Virus record (IMG/VR): IMGVR_UViG_3300017917_003637
Location: 1-64,000 of that record
DNA length: 64,000 nucleotides
From: a virus
Strand: one strand, 5' to 3'
Part shown: positions 29,959 through 37,704 of the stretch, piece after piece
Position numbering within the stretch: position 1 is the stretch's first letter
Layout: each line of letters begins with the position of its first letter
Notes under the pieces: model-generated
The model's database searches: none
Told to the model about the DNA's origin: nothing
Seen by the model: the letters and a program-made list of their open reading frames with translations, nothing else
Program-made: the position numbers and the translations under genes

Positions 29959-30359
29959 ATGCTAAAGTGAATAAAGCTGCAAGATTTTATGTTGGGATAT
30001 GGGATGGGAACGTTGTTGCGTTTGGTGCTGCTATAACAATGCCAAATGGAGCTGTTAAAAACGCATGGAGGGGTCATAGGACCGTTGTGTTGCCAGATTT
30101 TCAAGGAATGGGTATAGGTGTTAGGTTTTCAGATATAATCGCGCAAATCCACTTAAATGAAGGTCACAGATATTTTTCAAGAACCGCACACCCGCGCATG
30201 GGGGAATATAGGGAGAAATCACAGTTGTGGAAACCAACCAGCAAAAATAAAAAATTAAGAACTGATGTTAAACATGAGAATGTTTATAACAATCATTTTG
30301 CGGATAATAAAAGGGTGTGTTATAGTCATGAATACATAGGCATAAAAAAAGAGGGATAA
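29934..30359 (+). CDS. GNAT acetyltransferase half of a split ABC-GNAT protein
   Basis: From the ATG at 29934 the product is 141 aa, but homologous sequence extends upstream in this frame to the T9 run. FSQHHYLDAKVNKAARFYVG is the conserved start of the acetyltransferase part in COG2401-like proteins. VVLPDFQGMGIGVRFSDIIA is the GNAT acetyl-CoA loop (Q/R-x-x-G-x-G/A). The C-terminal 45 residues are basic. It overlaps the ATPase frame by 25 bases. The substrate is unknown; some phage GNAT proteins modify nucleobases or host proteins. Confidence 0.72.
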   Translation: MFSQHHYLDAKVNKAARFYVGIWDGNVVAFGAAITMPNGAVKNAWRGHRTVVLPDFQGMGIGVRFSDIIAQIHLNEGHRYFSRTAHPRMGEYREKSQLWKPTSKNKKLRTDVKHENVYNNHFADNKRVCYSHEYIGIKKEG

Positions 30360-30375
30360 ACCCTCTTTTTTATTT
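30344..30375. terminator. Bidirectional terminator
   Basis: AAAGAGGG/CCCTCTTT with A run and T run on opposite sides, between converging genes. Confidence 0.88.
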
Positions 30376-31011
30376 TATTCTTTTAGCGATTATTTGTACA
30401 GTACAAATTACGTTATTTTTACCCTTGTCGAATTTAACATCAACCACATCAAATTCAAACTCTATTGAATCTAAATTAAGAGCTGAAGCTATTTGTACTT
30501 TGGCTTTATTTATAGCTAAGTCTTTTGCCATTTCTTTGGTTGGACCATCTGTTTTAGCAATTGATGTAAATGACCCGTCAGCGTTTTTGGTTACACCAAT
30601 TTTATGTAATTTTTCAATCTTATATGGGTTTTTATTCATAGCATGCATATTTGGGGATGCCAATGTTGAAGCAGCCATGCCCAATGTACCGAGTGTTCTA
30701 GCAAGACTACCCTCTTCAATTTCCTCTCTAAGAAGTCTTTGGATTAATTGTCTTTGAGATTCTTTTACGGTTTCAAATTCTTTTTCAGCATCTTTTTCCA
30801 TTTTAATGAGTCTGTCGTAGTAATCTGGAAATTCTGTAATATGGTCCATAGCGATTTCAGTGGCTCTTTCTTTGTCATCAGTATGTTCCAATTCAATCTT
30901 AACCCCTTTTTTTATTTGAGCTTCTATTTTATCAACAGACACTTTGAATTTATCTGCTATGTCTTTTACCGTCATTTTGTCGGCTTTTCCGCCTTTGATT
31001 GTGTTTTTCAT
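30370..31011 (-). CDS. DUF5661-like late protein
   Basis: 213 aa from the ATG at 31011, two bases after the previous stop; a longer frame to 31047 would overlap that gene. Residues about 12-75 match a domain frequent in T4-like phage proteins: TVKDIADKFKVSVDKIEAQI, KIELEHTDDKERATEIAMDH, FPDYYDRLIKMEK. Residues about 83-93 (RQLIQRLLREEI) repeat the tag sequence internally, so a packaging signal may be embedded between domains. The C-terminal domain is beta-rich with KAKVQIASALNL. Function unknown. Confidence 0.68.
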   Translation of the reverse strand: MKNTIKGGKADKMTVKDIADKFKVSVDKIEAQIKKGVKIELEHTDDKERATEIAMDHITEFPDYYDRLIKMEKDAEKEFETVKESQRQLIQRLLREEIEEGSLARTLGTLGMAASTLASPNMHAMNKNPYKIEKLHKIGVTKNADGSFTSIAKTDGPTKEMAKDLAINKAKVQIASALNLDSIEFEFDVVDVKFDKGKNNVICTVQIIAKRIK

Positions 31012-31013
31012 AA

Positions 31014-31421
31014 TTATATGTAATCTTCTGGGTGTAGTCTTCCCCATTTTCTCATTATTACCCCAGCCAATGCATTGGCTTCGTTTTCTATTGGACTACC
31101 GTCAGCACCATCTTTTTCTGGGTCTGTTAGTTTTCCAATTATATTTTGTTTGTGATGTACAAGCTCATGAGCAATTGAACGCATAACGTCAATCTTCGCT
31201 CTATCCTTTACATATACTTTAACTCTATGGTCACTGTTGTGATAATACGCTGTTGTTCTTAAGTCTGGTGTTTTTTCAAACGCCAATTCAACTTTTACAT
31301 CATCATCTATAGCTAACAATTTCTTAGCAAAGTTTACAAAATCAGACACATCCAAGACATCTTCTTTGTCTTTGGTCATGATTGCTTCTCTAAGTAATTG
31401 TTTTATAAATCCTTTTGACAT
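31014..31421 (-). CDS. Tagged zincin metallopeptidase
   Basis: 135 aa from the ATG at 31421. The longer frame to 31466 crosses the late motif and is rejected. Tag MSKGFIKQLLREA at the N-terminus, with E at residue 12. Zinc motif HELVHHKQ at residues 85-92 and a probable third ligand Glu in IENEANALAG (residues 112-114). The predicted fold is a minimal zincin like other small phage peptidases. If packaged and injected, it would act on host proteins early; alternatively it may function in assembly. Upstream of 30370 in one transcript. Confidence 0.75.
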   Translation of the reverse strand: MSKGFIKQLLREAIMTKDKEDVLDVSDFVNFAKKLLAIDDDVKVELAFEKTPDLRTTAYYHNSDHRVKVYVKDRAKIDVMRSIAHELVHHKQNIIGKLTDPEKDGADGSPIENEANALAGVIMRKWGRLHPEDYI

Positions 31422-31435
31422 TATTATAGTTTTAC

Positions 31436-31444
31436 TATAAATAT
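31436..31444 (-). promoter_or_regulatory. Late-type motif ATATTTATA
   Basis: Followed by GTAAAACTATAATA and the ATG at 31421 on the minus strand. Confidence 0.66.
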
Positions 31445-31454
31445 TGTTTAAAAT

Positions 31455-31480
31455 AAAAAAACCCACTTTCGTGGGCTTTT
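31455..31480 (-). terminator. Rho-independent terminator of the Clp gene
   Basis: On the minus strand CCCAC-GAAA-GTGGG followed by TTTTTTTATTTT. Confidence 0.85.
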
Positions 31481-31484
31481 TATG

Positions 31485-33989
31485 TTATGCTTTTTTCTTT
31501 GAAGTAGTTTTTTCTATTACTAGAGTTTCCTCATCCTTAGAATATACAATTTTAATCGTATCCCCTTCTTCAAAGGCTTCTGTTAGAATTTCGTCAGCCA
31601 CTAAGTCTTCAACGTAATGTTGGATGGCTCTGTTGAGTGGTCTGGCACCGTATTCTTCATCGTAACCTTGTGTTGCAATAAAATCCAAGGCTTCCTCTGT
31701 AATATCCAAATTAAATTTCAACTCAGCAAGTCTGCTTTCCAAGTGTTTGATTTCGATATCGATAATCTCTCTGATGTTTTCTTTTGAAAGAGAATTGAAC
31801 ACGATGGCTTCATCAATACGGTTAAGGAATTCTGGTTTGAATTTTTTCTTAAGAGCTTTGTCAATAATCGCTCTTGTTTTGGCTTGTTCGTTGAATGCGC
31901 TAACACCAGTTTCAAATCCCATGTTTTTACCAAATGAGTTTGCTTCTTTAACACCAATGTTAGAGGTCATAATGATAAGAGCGTTTTTAAAGTTAACCTT
32001 ACGGCCAAGACCATCGGTTAAATGACCCTCATCAAGCAATTGCAATAGCATATTGAATACATCATCATGAGCTTTTTCAATCTCATCAAACAAGATTACA
32101 CAGTGTGGTTTACGTCTAACTTTTTCAGTTAACTGACCACCTTGGTCGTAACCAACGTAACCTGGTGGTGGACCAACCAATCGAGATACAGAATGTTTTT
32201 CCATGTATTCAGACATGTCAACTCTAACAAGAGCTTCAGCGTCACCATATACATGTTCAGCTAGCAATTTAGCCAAGAGTGTTTTACCAACACCTGTTGG
32301 TCCTAAGAAGATAAATGAACCAACTGGTTTATTTTTATCCTTGATACCGATTCTGTTACGTTTAATTGCTTTAACAACCTTAACAACAGCATCTTCTTGT
32401 CCAATAACTTTTCCGCTCAACTCTTTGTCCATGTTCATAAGACGTTTGCTTTCTTGAGTTGAAATTTTGTTAAGAGGAATACCAGTCATCATTGAAACAA
32501 CTTCAGAGATTAACTCAACACCAACTTCAGTTACTTTATCATCTAAGTTTGTCTGCCAATCGTGGATGGCTTTTTCTAAGTTGTCAGTGATTTCTCTTTC
32601 TTTATCACGAAGTTTAGCAGCTTCTTCGTATTGTTGTTTTTTTACAACTTCAGTCTTTTTATCAAGGATTTCTTTGATTTGTTCTTCAAGTTCTTTTATA
32701 TTCTCTGGTTTTTCAACAGATACGTTTGTTGTGGCACCAGCTTCATCCAACACATCGATAGCCTTGTCTGGCATCGCTCGGTCCATAATGTATCTTGCGG
32801 ATAGCTTAACACATTCTTCAATGGCTTCTTCGGTGTATTTTACTCTGTGGTGTTTTTCGTATTTTTCTTTGATGTTCATCAAAATAACTTTGGTTTGCTC
32901 TAAAGTAGGTTCTTCAACAAGCACTTGTTGAAAACGTCTTGTAAGAGCACCGTCTTTTTCGATGTTTTCACGGTATTCGTCGAGTGTTGTTGCACCAATG
33001 ATTTGAATCTCACCTCTAGCCAAGGCTGGTTTAAAGATATTTGAAGCGTCCAGTGAACCGCTTGAATTACCAGCACCAACAATGGTGTGTAACTCGTCTA
33101 TGAACAATACGATATCTGGGTTGGATTTACACTCTTCAAGAATGGCTTTCATTCTTTCTTCAAATTGACCACGGTATTTAGTACCTGCAACAATTGACGC
33201 TAAGTCTAGCATGTAGATTTTTTTACCAGTAAGTGTTCTTGGTGCGTTGCCTTCAAAGATAAGTTGAGCAAGCCCTTCAACGATTGCTGTTTTACCAACA
33301 CCAGGTTCACCAATCAAAACTGGGTTGTTTTTCTTTCTTCTTGATAGAATTTGAGAAACTCTTTTGATTTCAACTTCTCTACCTACAACTGGGTCTATTT
33401 GACCTTTTTCAACAGCCTTGGAAATGTCTCGACAAAAATTGTCCAACACTGGTGTTTTTGTTTTGCTGTCTTTGTTCTTGGGTTTTCTGAATGAATCGTT
33501 TTCATCGTGGTCTTCATTGCTAAAAGCACTGTTTTTGTGTTCTAATTTGTCCATATTTGTAACGGTTTTAAAAAATTTGTTGTAGGTTATACCCATTTCA
33601 GCTAGTAAACTAACCAAGGGTGTTTTTGAATCTAGGATACTAAGCATGACGTGAGTAGTATCAATAATATTGTCTTTTAATTTTTCACAGTGTTTGTCTA
33701 AATTTTTGATAATCACTTTCATTTCATCTGAAAAAGGCAAATTATTTCTTCCGTGGTATCCAGTTCTTGGGGTTAAGTCACTTTTTCTTGTAAAGTCTGA
33801 AACCTTATCATATAAGTCAAATGTGTCTATACCCATTATACTTAAGGCTCTAGCACACTCATTTTCATTATCAATCATCATAGACAGCACAACGTGTTCA
33901 GGCTTAATTCTATTGTCATCATGGCCCTTGGCTTCTTTTGTTGCAATAGTCATAATGATTTTAACTTTTGGGTCTATTTTTCTGTCCAT
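31485..33989 (-). CDS. clpC: ClpC-type AAA+ unfoldase
   Basis: 834 aa. A two-helix-repeat Clp N domain (residues about 5-145) is followed by AAA1 with Walker A GEPGVGKTA at 227-235 and Walker B VLFIDELHT. A UVR-like coiled middle segment (KKQQYEEAAKLRDKEREI) is typical of ClpC. AAA2 has LGPTGVGKT, GPPGYVGYDQGGQLTE and sensor/Arg elements through YGARPLNRAI. The loop KNMGFETG lies at the position of the ClpP-binding (I/V/L)GF/L tripeptide, so it may dock host ClpP; no clpP is in the window. It unfolds cytoplasmic proteins with ATP. No promoter of either class is convincing upstream. Confidence 0.96.
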   Translation of the reverse strand: MDRKIDPKVKIIMTIATKEAKGHDDNRIKPEHVVLSMMIDNENECARALSIMGIDTFDLYDKVSDFTRKSDLTPRTGYHGRNNLPFSDEMKVIIKNLDKHCEKLKDNIIDTTHVMLSILDSKTPLVSLLAEMGITYNKFFKTVTNMDKLEHKNSAFSNEDHDENDSFRKPKNKDSKTKTPVLDNFCRDISKAVEKGQIDPVVGREVEIKRVSQILSRRKKNNPVLIGEPGVGKTAIVEGLAQLIFEGNAPRTLTGKKIYMLDLASIVAGTKYRGQFEERMKAILEECKSNPDIVLFIDELHTIVGAGNSSGSLDASNIFKPALARGEIQIIGATTLDEYRENIEKDGALTRRFQQVLVEEPTLEQTKVILMNIKEKYEKHHRVKYTEEAIEECVKLSARYIMDRAMPDKAIDVLDEAGATTNVSVEKPENIKELEEQIKEILDKKTEVVKKQQYEEAAKLRDKEREITDNLEKAIHDWQTNLDDKVTEVGVELISEVVSMMTGIPLNKISTQESKRLMNMDKELSGKVIGQEDAVVKVVKAIKRNRIGIKDKNKPVGSFIFLGPTGVGKTLLAKLLAEHVYGDAEALVRVDMSEYMEKHSVSRLVGPPPGYVGYDQGGQLTEKVRRKPHCVILFDEIEKAHDDVFNMLLQLLDEGHLTDGLGRKVNFKNALIIMTSNIGVKEANSFGKNMGFETGVSAFNEQAKTRAIIDKALKKKFKPEFLNRIDEAIVFNSLSKENIREIIDIEIKHLESRLAELKFNLDITEEALDFIATQGYDEEYGARPLNRAIQHYVEDLVADEILTEAFEEGDTIKIVYSKDEETLVIEKTTSKKKA

Positions 33990-34038
33990 ACTTGGTTTAT
34001 TTTTTGCAAATATACTAAATTATTTTTAAAAAGCAATA

Positions 34039-34070
34039 TTGATTTTTACAATAATTATTCGTATATTTGT
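34039..34070 (+). promoter_or_regulatory. Bacteroidota sigma-A-type promoter
   Basis: ATTG at 34039 and TATATTTG at 34063-34070; drives 34082 and probably the following small genes. Confidence 0.75.
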
Positions 34071-34081
34071 ATAAAAACAAT

Positions 34082-34300
34082 ATGATACCTACTGTACCTA
34101 AATTTGGAAAAGTTGAATTATTGGTAAACACTGGCACTGCTAGAACCAATTTAAGCTTTGATGACTGTGGTCTTATGATTACTGGTGATTATATTATCGT
34201 AATCTTAGACGAAAAGGATGAAATGAACCATACACTTACTAGTACTGGTAAGATTTTTCATTTAAGAGATGTTGACTCTTATAAAACACACGCAAAATAA
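34082..34300 (+). CDS. Small hypothetical protein (72 aa)
   Basis: The ATG at 34082 is chosen because an earlier ATG (34067) lies in the -7 box. A beta-rich protein (VELLVNTGTARTNLSFDDCG, YIIVILDEKDEM, FHLRDVDSY) that may be an SH3- or OB-like small barrel. First gene of a six-gene cluster ending before thyA. Confidence 0.6.
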   Translation: MIPTVPKFGKVELLVNTGTARTNLSFDDCGLMITGDYIIVILDEKDEMNHTLTSTGKIFHLRDVDSYKTHAK

Positions 34301-34322
34301 CAATTACCTAATAAAAACATTT

Positions 34323-34790
34323 ATGCTTTTAAAAAAACAAGAAAACAACAATGTAACTAAGGCTATCTACGCCTCTTCTAATGTCTGCGCATCAACGTAT
34401 GATAGAACAACTAGAGACTTAACCATTATCTTTAACAATGGTGGTCAATACAAGTACCCTAACGTTTCTGAAACTGACTACACTCGTTTTGAGCTTGCCG
34501 ATAGTCAAGGTGTGGTTTTAAACTCACATATCAAAAAATATGCGTTTGAAAAATTAGATAAAGTTGACCCTAGCGCTATTTTGGCTGAGGTTACTGAATT
34601 AAAAGACGCTGAGAAAAAAGCAAGAATTCAACAAGTAACTAAATCTATGGTTGCTGCTATTAACGCTGTTAGTGTTTATTATGAATCAACTGAAACTGTT
34701 GACCCAGCGTTGTATACTAAAATGAAGTCAGCGATGGAAGAATATGAAAAAATAACATCTTCAGCTGCCGCTACAGTAGTTAACGACTAA
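34323..34790 (+). CDS. KTSC-domain protein
   Basis: 155 aa from the ATG at 34323. Residues about 14-75 fit the KTSC domain: AIYASSNVCASTYDRTTRDL, TIIFNNGGQYKYPNVSETDY, then FELADSQGVVLNSHIKKY. The typical Y-D-x-x-x-x-x-L-x-I-x-F-x-x-G-x-x-Y pattern is present. The domain occurs fused to lysyl-tRNA synthetases and in phage proteins; its role is unclear. The C-terminal half is helical. Confidence 0.75.
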   Translation: MLLKKQENNNVTKAIYASSNVCASTYDRTTRDLTIIFNNGGQYKYPNVSETDYTRFELADSQGVVLNSHIKKYAFEKLDKVDPSAILAEVTELKDAEKKARIQQVTKSMVAAINAVSVYYESTETVDPALYTKMKSAMEEYEKITSSAAATVVND

Positions 34791-34792
34791 TT

Positions 34793-35227
34793 ATGGTTGA
34801 GGAATATGAAAATAAATGCACGGATTGGGTGTTCTTAAAAGAGCACCCATTAGTGCGTTTTACGGATTATCCATTATCAATGGTTCATATTACTGATGGC
34901 ATAAATGTTAGAAGTAGAACTGTTGATGTTAAAAGTTGTCAAATAGATTTGGTTGGTAGACTTAAAAAAGAAGAAAAAATTCGTAATAGAATGTTTGTTG
35001 TATATCCGTTTAATAAAGATAAAGAACAAATTTATAGTATAACATATAACCCTATGAATTTTTCAGAAGTTAAAACAATAAGATTTGCTGAGATTGAAAT
35101 AACCAAGGAAGAGTGGAATTTTATGATGAAACAAAAACTTAGAGAGCGAGAAGAAAATTACAAAAAATCACTAGAAAAAGAAAGAAGAGCAAACACAAAT
35201 TACAAATACCTTTTAATTAGAAGATAA
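34793..35227 (+). CDS. Hypothetical protein (144 aa)
   Basis: A beta-rich first half (WVFLKEHPLVRFTDYPLSM, VDVKSCQIDLVG) and a strongly charged C-terminal helix (KLREREENYKKSLEKERRAN). No family recognised. It starts two bases after the KTSC gene and its stop overlaps the next start. Confidence 0.6.
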   Translation: MVEEYENKCTDWVFLKEHPLVRFTDYPLSMVHITDGINVRSRTVDVKSCQIDLVGRLKKEEKIRNRMFVVYPFNKDKEQIYSITYNPMNFSEVKTIRFAEIEITKEEWNFMMKQKLREREENYKKSLEKERRANTNYKYLLIRR

Positions 35228-35505
35228 TGAAAAATAAAGATTACAAAAAACTTAGTTTATTAAACTATGAAGGTGATGTACTTAAAGCATATCATATCCC
35301 ACTAGCCAAAACTTTTCTTGTTGTTGATGACCATGGTCATATTGTTGAGTCATGTTCTAAAAAAGAGTTGATTGATTTCCTAGAGGGTAGGAAAGAAATA
35401 ACTACCAGCTATGGTAAAACATATAACTTTACCAAAGAACATGAAGGTGCAAAAAGAAGCCCAGAAGAAATTAACGAATTTTTAAAATTGCAAAAAGATG
35501 AGTAA
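35227..35505 (+). CDS. Hypothetical protein (92 aa)
   Basis: KLSLLNYEGDVLKAYHIPLA and VDDHGHIVESCSKKELIDFL suggest strands followed by a helix. No motif recognised. Overlaps both neighbours by a few bases, indicating translational coupling. Confidence 0.6.
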   Translation: MKNKDYKKLSLLNYEGDVLKAYHIPLAKTFLVVDDHGHIVESCSKKELIDFLEGRKEITTSYGKTYNFTKEHEGAKRSPEEINEFLKLQKDE

Positions 35506-35683
35506 TGTAACTATAAGTAAAGAAAAATTACAAAAATTGTTAGACAATTTTTATGAAGTTTGCAACTTATGTGATGAAATGGATATCTATGAGTTTGAAG
35601 AAGGTGATGAATCTATGCAAGAGATGAAAAAATGGGCTAAAGATACTTTTGGTAGAAAAATTGATAAGGACAATTATGAATAA
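35498..35683 (+). CDS. Small acidic protein (61 aa)
   Basis: Helical and acidic, with Cys-x-x-Cys-like NLCDEMDIYEFEEGDESMQE. Overlaps the previous gene by eight bases and the next by eight. Confidence 0.55.
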   Translation: MSNVTISKEKLQKLLDNFYEVCNLCDEMDIYEFEEGDESMQEMKKWAKDTFGRKIDKDNYE

Positions 35684-35834
35684 TTTAGATGGTTCAGAAT
35701 TTATAGATGATGATTTATGGGACCATTATAGTGGTTTACCTAGCCCAGCGTGGTATCAACACATAAAAGAACAAAATGAAAAAGATAATCATGATAATAG
35801 CATTCCTAGCGGAAATGCTGATAAACAAATTTAA
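35676..35834 (+). CDS. Small acidic protein (52 aa)
   Basis: The ATG at 35676 overlaps the previous stop, fitting translational coupling; an in-frame TTG/ATG further upstream is less likely. Sequence MNNLDGSEFIDDDLWDHYSG, hydrophilic tail. Function unknown. Located 18 bases before thyA. Confidence 0.5.
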   Translation: MNNLDGSEFIDDDLWDHYSGLPSPAWYQHIKEQNEKDNHDNSIPSGNADKQI

Positions 35835-35852
35835 ACGTAAAAGAAAAAGTAT

Positions 35853-37118
35853 ATGGGATTTGTAAACAACCTAGATAAACAATACACAGACCTACTCAGA
35901 GATATCCTAGAAAACGGTACACGTAAGGGTGACCGTACTGGGACTGGAACAATTTCACTATTTGGAAGACAAATCAGACACAAAATGTCAGAAGGATTTC
36001 CACTTCTAACTACAAAGAAAATGCCATTCAAAACAATCGTAACAGAACTTCTTTGGTTCTTACGAGGTGATACAAACATCAAATACCTTGTTGATAATAA
36101 TTGTCATATTTGGGATGGAGATGCTTATAAGAATTTTATCAACCACCCTGATTATAAAGCCGAGTCTGTCGCTGATTTAATGAGGTCACAAGCTGGTCAA
36201 TTGGCAAAATGCTCAACACAAGAAGAATTCATAAACAGAATCAAAACTGATGATAAATTTGCTAAGAAGTGGGGTGAATTAGGTCCAATTTATGGTAAGC
36301 AATGGAGAAAATGGAGTGTTTTACCTGATAAGTATGGTGCTTACAATCGTAACCCCATTGACCAAATCCAAAATCTAATCAACGACCTTAAAACAAATCC
36401 TGACTCAAGACGATTAATGGTCAACGCTTGGAATGTTGGTGAATTAGACCAAATGGTTCTTCCACCTTGTCATTATGGATTTCAAGTTTATACAAGAGAG
36501 TTGAGTTTGGATGAAAGAAATGATTTGCTTTACAAAAAAATAGGTGGTGAACATAAAAGAGAAAATTGTTTTAGTGATGAAGAGTTTGAAAGAGAGACAT
36601 TACAAGATTGTAAAGCTTTTAACATTCCAACCAGAGCAATCTCTTTAATGTGGAATCAACGTTCAGTAGATACTTTCTTAGGTTTACCATTCAACATTGC
36701 TTCTTATGGATTGTTATTGGAGATAATTGCAAAAGAAGTTAATATGGTACCCGATGAATTGATAGGTAACTTGGCTGATGTACATTTGTATTCAAACCAT
36801 GTGGACCAAGCCATGGAACAAATTGGTAGAGATTTAACCGATGAGGAAAGATACAACATTTGGTTCAACAACAATTATGAAACTGGTATGGAGAGATATT
36901 TTGACCCTAACAATTTACCAGATTTTGACAATGAGTATTATGAACCAACACCTAAACGAACAAGAGAACCTTTTCCATTACCTAAATTAACATTTAACCC
37001 TATATTCTTAGCCAACCTAGAACATAAAGGGTTTGATGAAGCTATAAATGGTGAAGTTAATTTTCAATTAGAAAACTATCAATCACATTCAATAATTAAA
37101 GCACCACTTTCAAACTAG
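35853..37118 (+). CDS. thyA: Thymidylate synthase with internal insertions
   Basis: 421 aa against about 264 for Escherichia coli ThyA. The core is intact: GDRTGTGTISLFGRQIR phosphate/folate region near residues 26-42, W-F-L-RGDTNIKYL, the substrate Arg pair DSRRLMV, the catalytic Cys206 in LPPCHYGFQVY, and NIASYGLLL. Extra segments lie at about 90-145 (also seen in long-form bacterial enzymes), at about 216-260 (ERNDLLYKKIGGEHKRENCF) and at the C-terminus. It converts dUMP to dTMP with methylene-tetrahydrofolate and would feed phage DNA synthesis. It is the last gene of the cluster from 34082. Confidence 0.96.
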   Translation: MGFVNNLDKQYTDLLRDILENGTRKGDRTGTGTISLFGRQIRHKMSEGFPLLTTKKMPFKTIVTELLWFLRGDTNIKYLVDNNCHIWDGDAYKNFINHPDYKAESVADLMRSQAGQLAKCSTQEEFINRIKTDDKFAKKWGELGPIYGKQWRKWSVLPDKYGAYNRNPIDQIQNLINDLKTNPDSRRLMVNAWNVGELDQMVLPPCHYGFQVYTRELSLDERNDLLYKKIGGEHKRENCFSDEEFERETLQDCKAFNIPTRAISLMWNQRSVDTFLGLPFNIASYGLLLEIIAKEVNMVPDELIGNLADVHLYSNHVDQAMEQIGRDLTDEERYNIWFNNNYETGMERYFDPNNLPDFDNEYYEPTPKRTREPFPLPKLTFNPIFLANLEHKGFDEAINGEVNFQLENYQSHSIIKAPLSN

Positions 37119-37122
37119 TATG

Positions 37123-37131
37123 ATATTTATT
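37123..37131 (+). promoter_or_regulatory. Late-type motif ATATTTATT
   Basis: Followed by TATAAAATATC and the ATG at 37146. Confidence 0.62.
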
Positions 37132-37145
37132 TATAAAATATCATT

Positions 37146-37646
37146 ATGTTTGAAGCAATTAAAAATCTTAAACCAGCACATAGATTTCAAGCCTTTTTGG
37201 TTGTTGTAATCTTATCAACATTATCATCAGTTACAACAGCTTACTTGTCAACAGATGATTGTAGTGGATTAGCTAACCAATACAATGTATTGATTAAAAA
37301 CTACACTGAGACATTGTCATTAAACAATCAGTTGGTTTCTGACAACAATCAGAAACAAAAAGATTTTATGTTGATAAAGAAAATGTTGGATAGTTTAAAC
37401 ATGGTTGAACCTGAAATTGTTAAAAAAACAACAATAAAAAATAAAACAGATAGGCCTATTGTTCATCACACTGTTAGAGATAATCATTTAGTTGATAGTG
37501 TTATGGTGGCAACATCGCCATTAGAAGTTGAAACTAGAAGTAGTAAAACTATAACGACTGAAACAACAGTAAGCAAAATAGGTGATAAACACAAATCAAT
37601 TTTAGGTAATGTTTATGACGTATTAAAAAAACACGAAAAACAATAA
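37146..37646 (+). CDS. Membrane-anchored late protein (166 aa)
   Basis: One transmembrane helix at residues about 16-34 (AFLVVVILSTLSSVTTAYL) follows a short basic N-terminus. An outside-facing segment with coiled-coil potential and a Thr/Ser-rich tail comes next. The topology resembles an inner-membrane spanin or tail/lysis accessory protein, but no spanin partner is seen. Late motif upstream, terminator downstream. Confidence 0.6.
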   Translation: MFEAIKNLKPAHRFQAFLVVVILSTLSSVTTAYLSTDDCSGLANQYNVLIKNYTETLSLNNQLVSDNNQKQKDFMLIKKMLDSLNMVEPEIVKKTTIKNKTDRPIVHHTVRDNHLVDSVMVATSPLEVETRSSKTITTETTVSKIGDKHKSILGNVYDVLKKHEKQ

Positions 37647-37674
37647 AAAACACCCAAAAGGGTGTTTTTTTATT
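37645..37674 (+). terminator. Rho-independent terminator
   Basis: AAAAACACCC-AAAA-GGGTGTTTTT followed by more T. Confidence 0.9.
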
Positions 37675-37681
37675 TTAAAGA

Positions 37682-37690
37682 ATATTTATA
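37682..37690 (+). promoter_or_regulatory. Late-type motif ATATTTATA
   Basis: Followed by GTTAAAAACTTAAT and the ATG at 37705. Confidence 0.68.
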
Positions 37691-37704
37691 GTTAAAAACT
37701 TAAT

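Noticed and set aside
31000-31466. Longer starts for the two minus-strand genes at 30370 and 31014
   Set aside because: They would overlap the previous gene or cross the late motif; the inner ATGs at 31011 and 31421 fit spacing and the tag.
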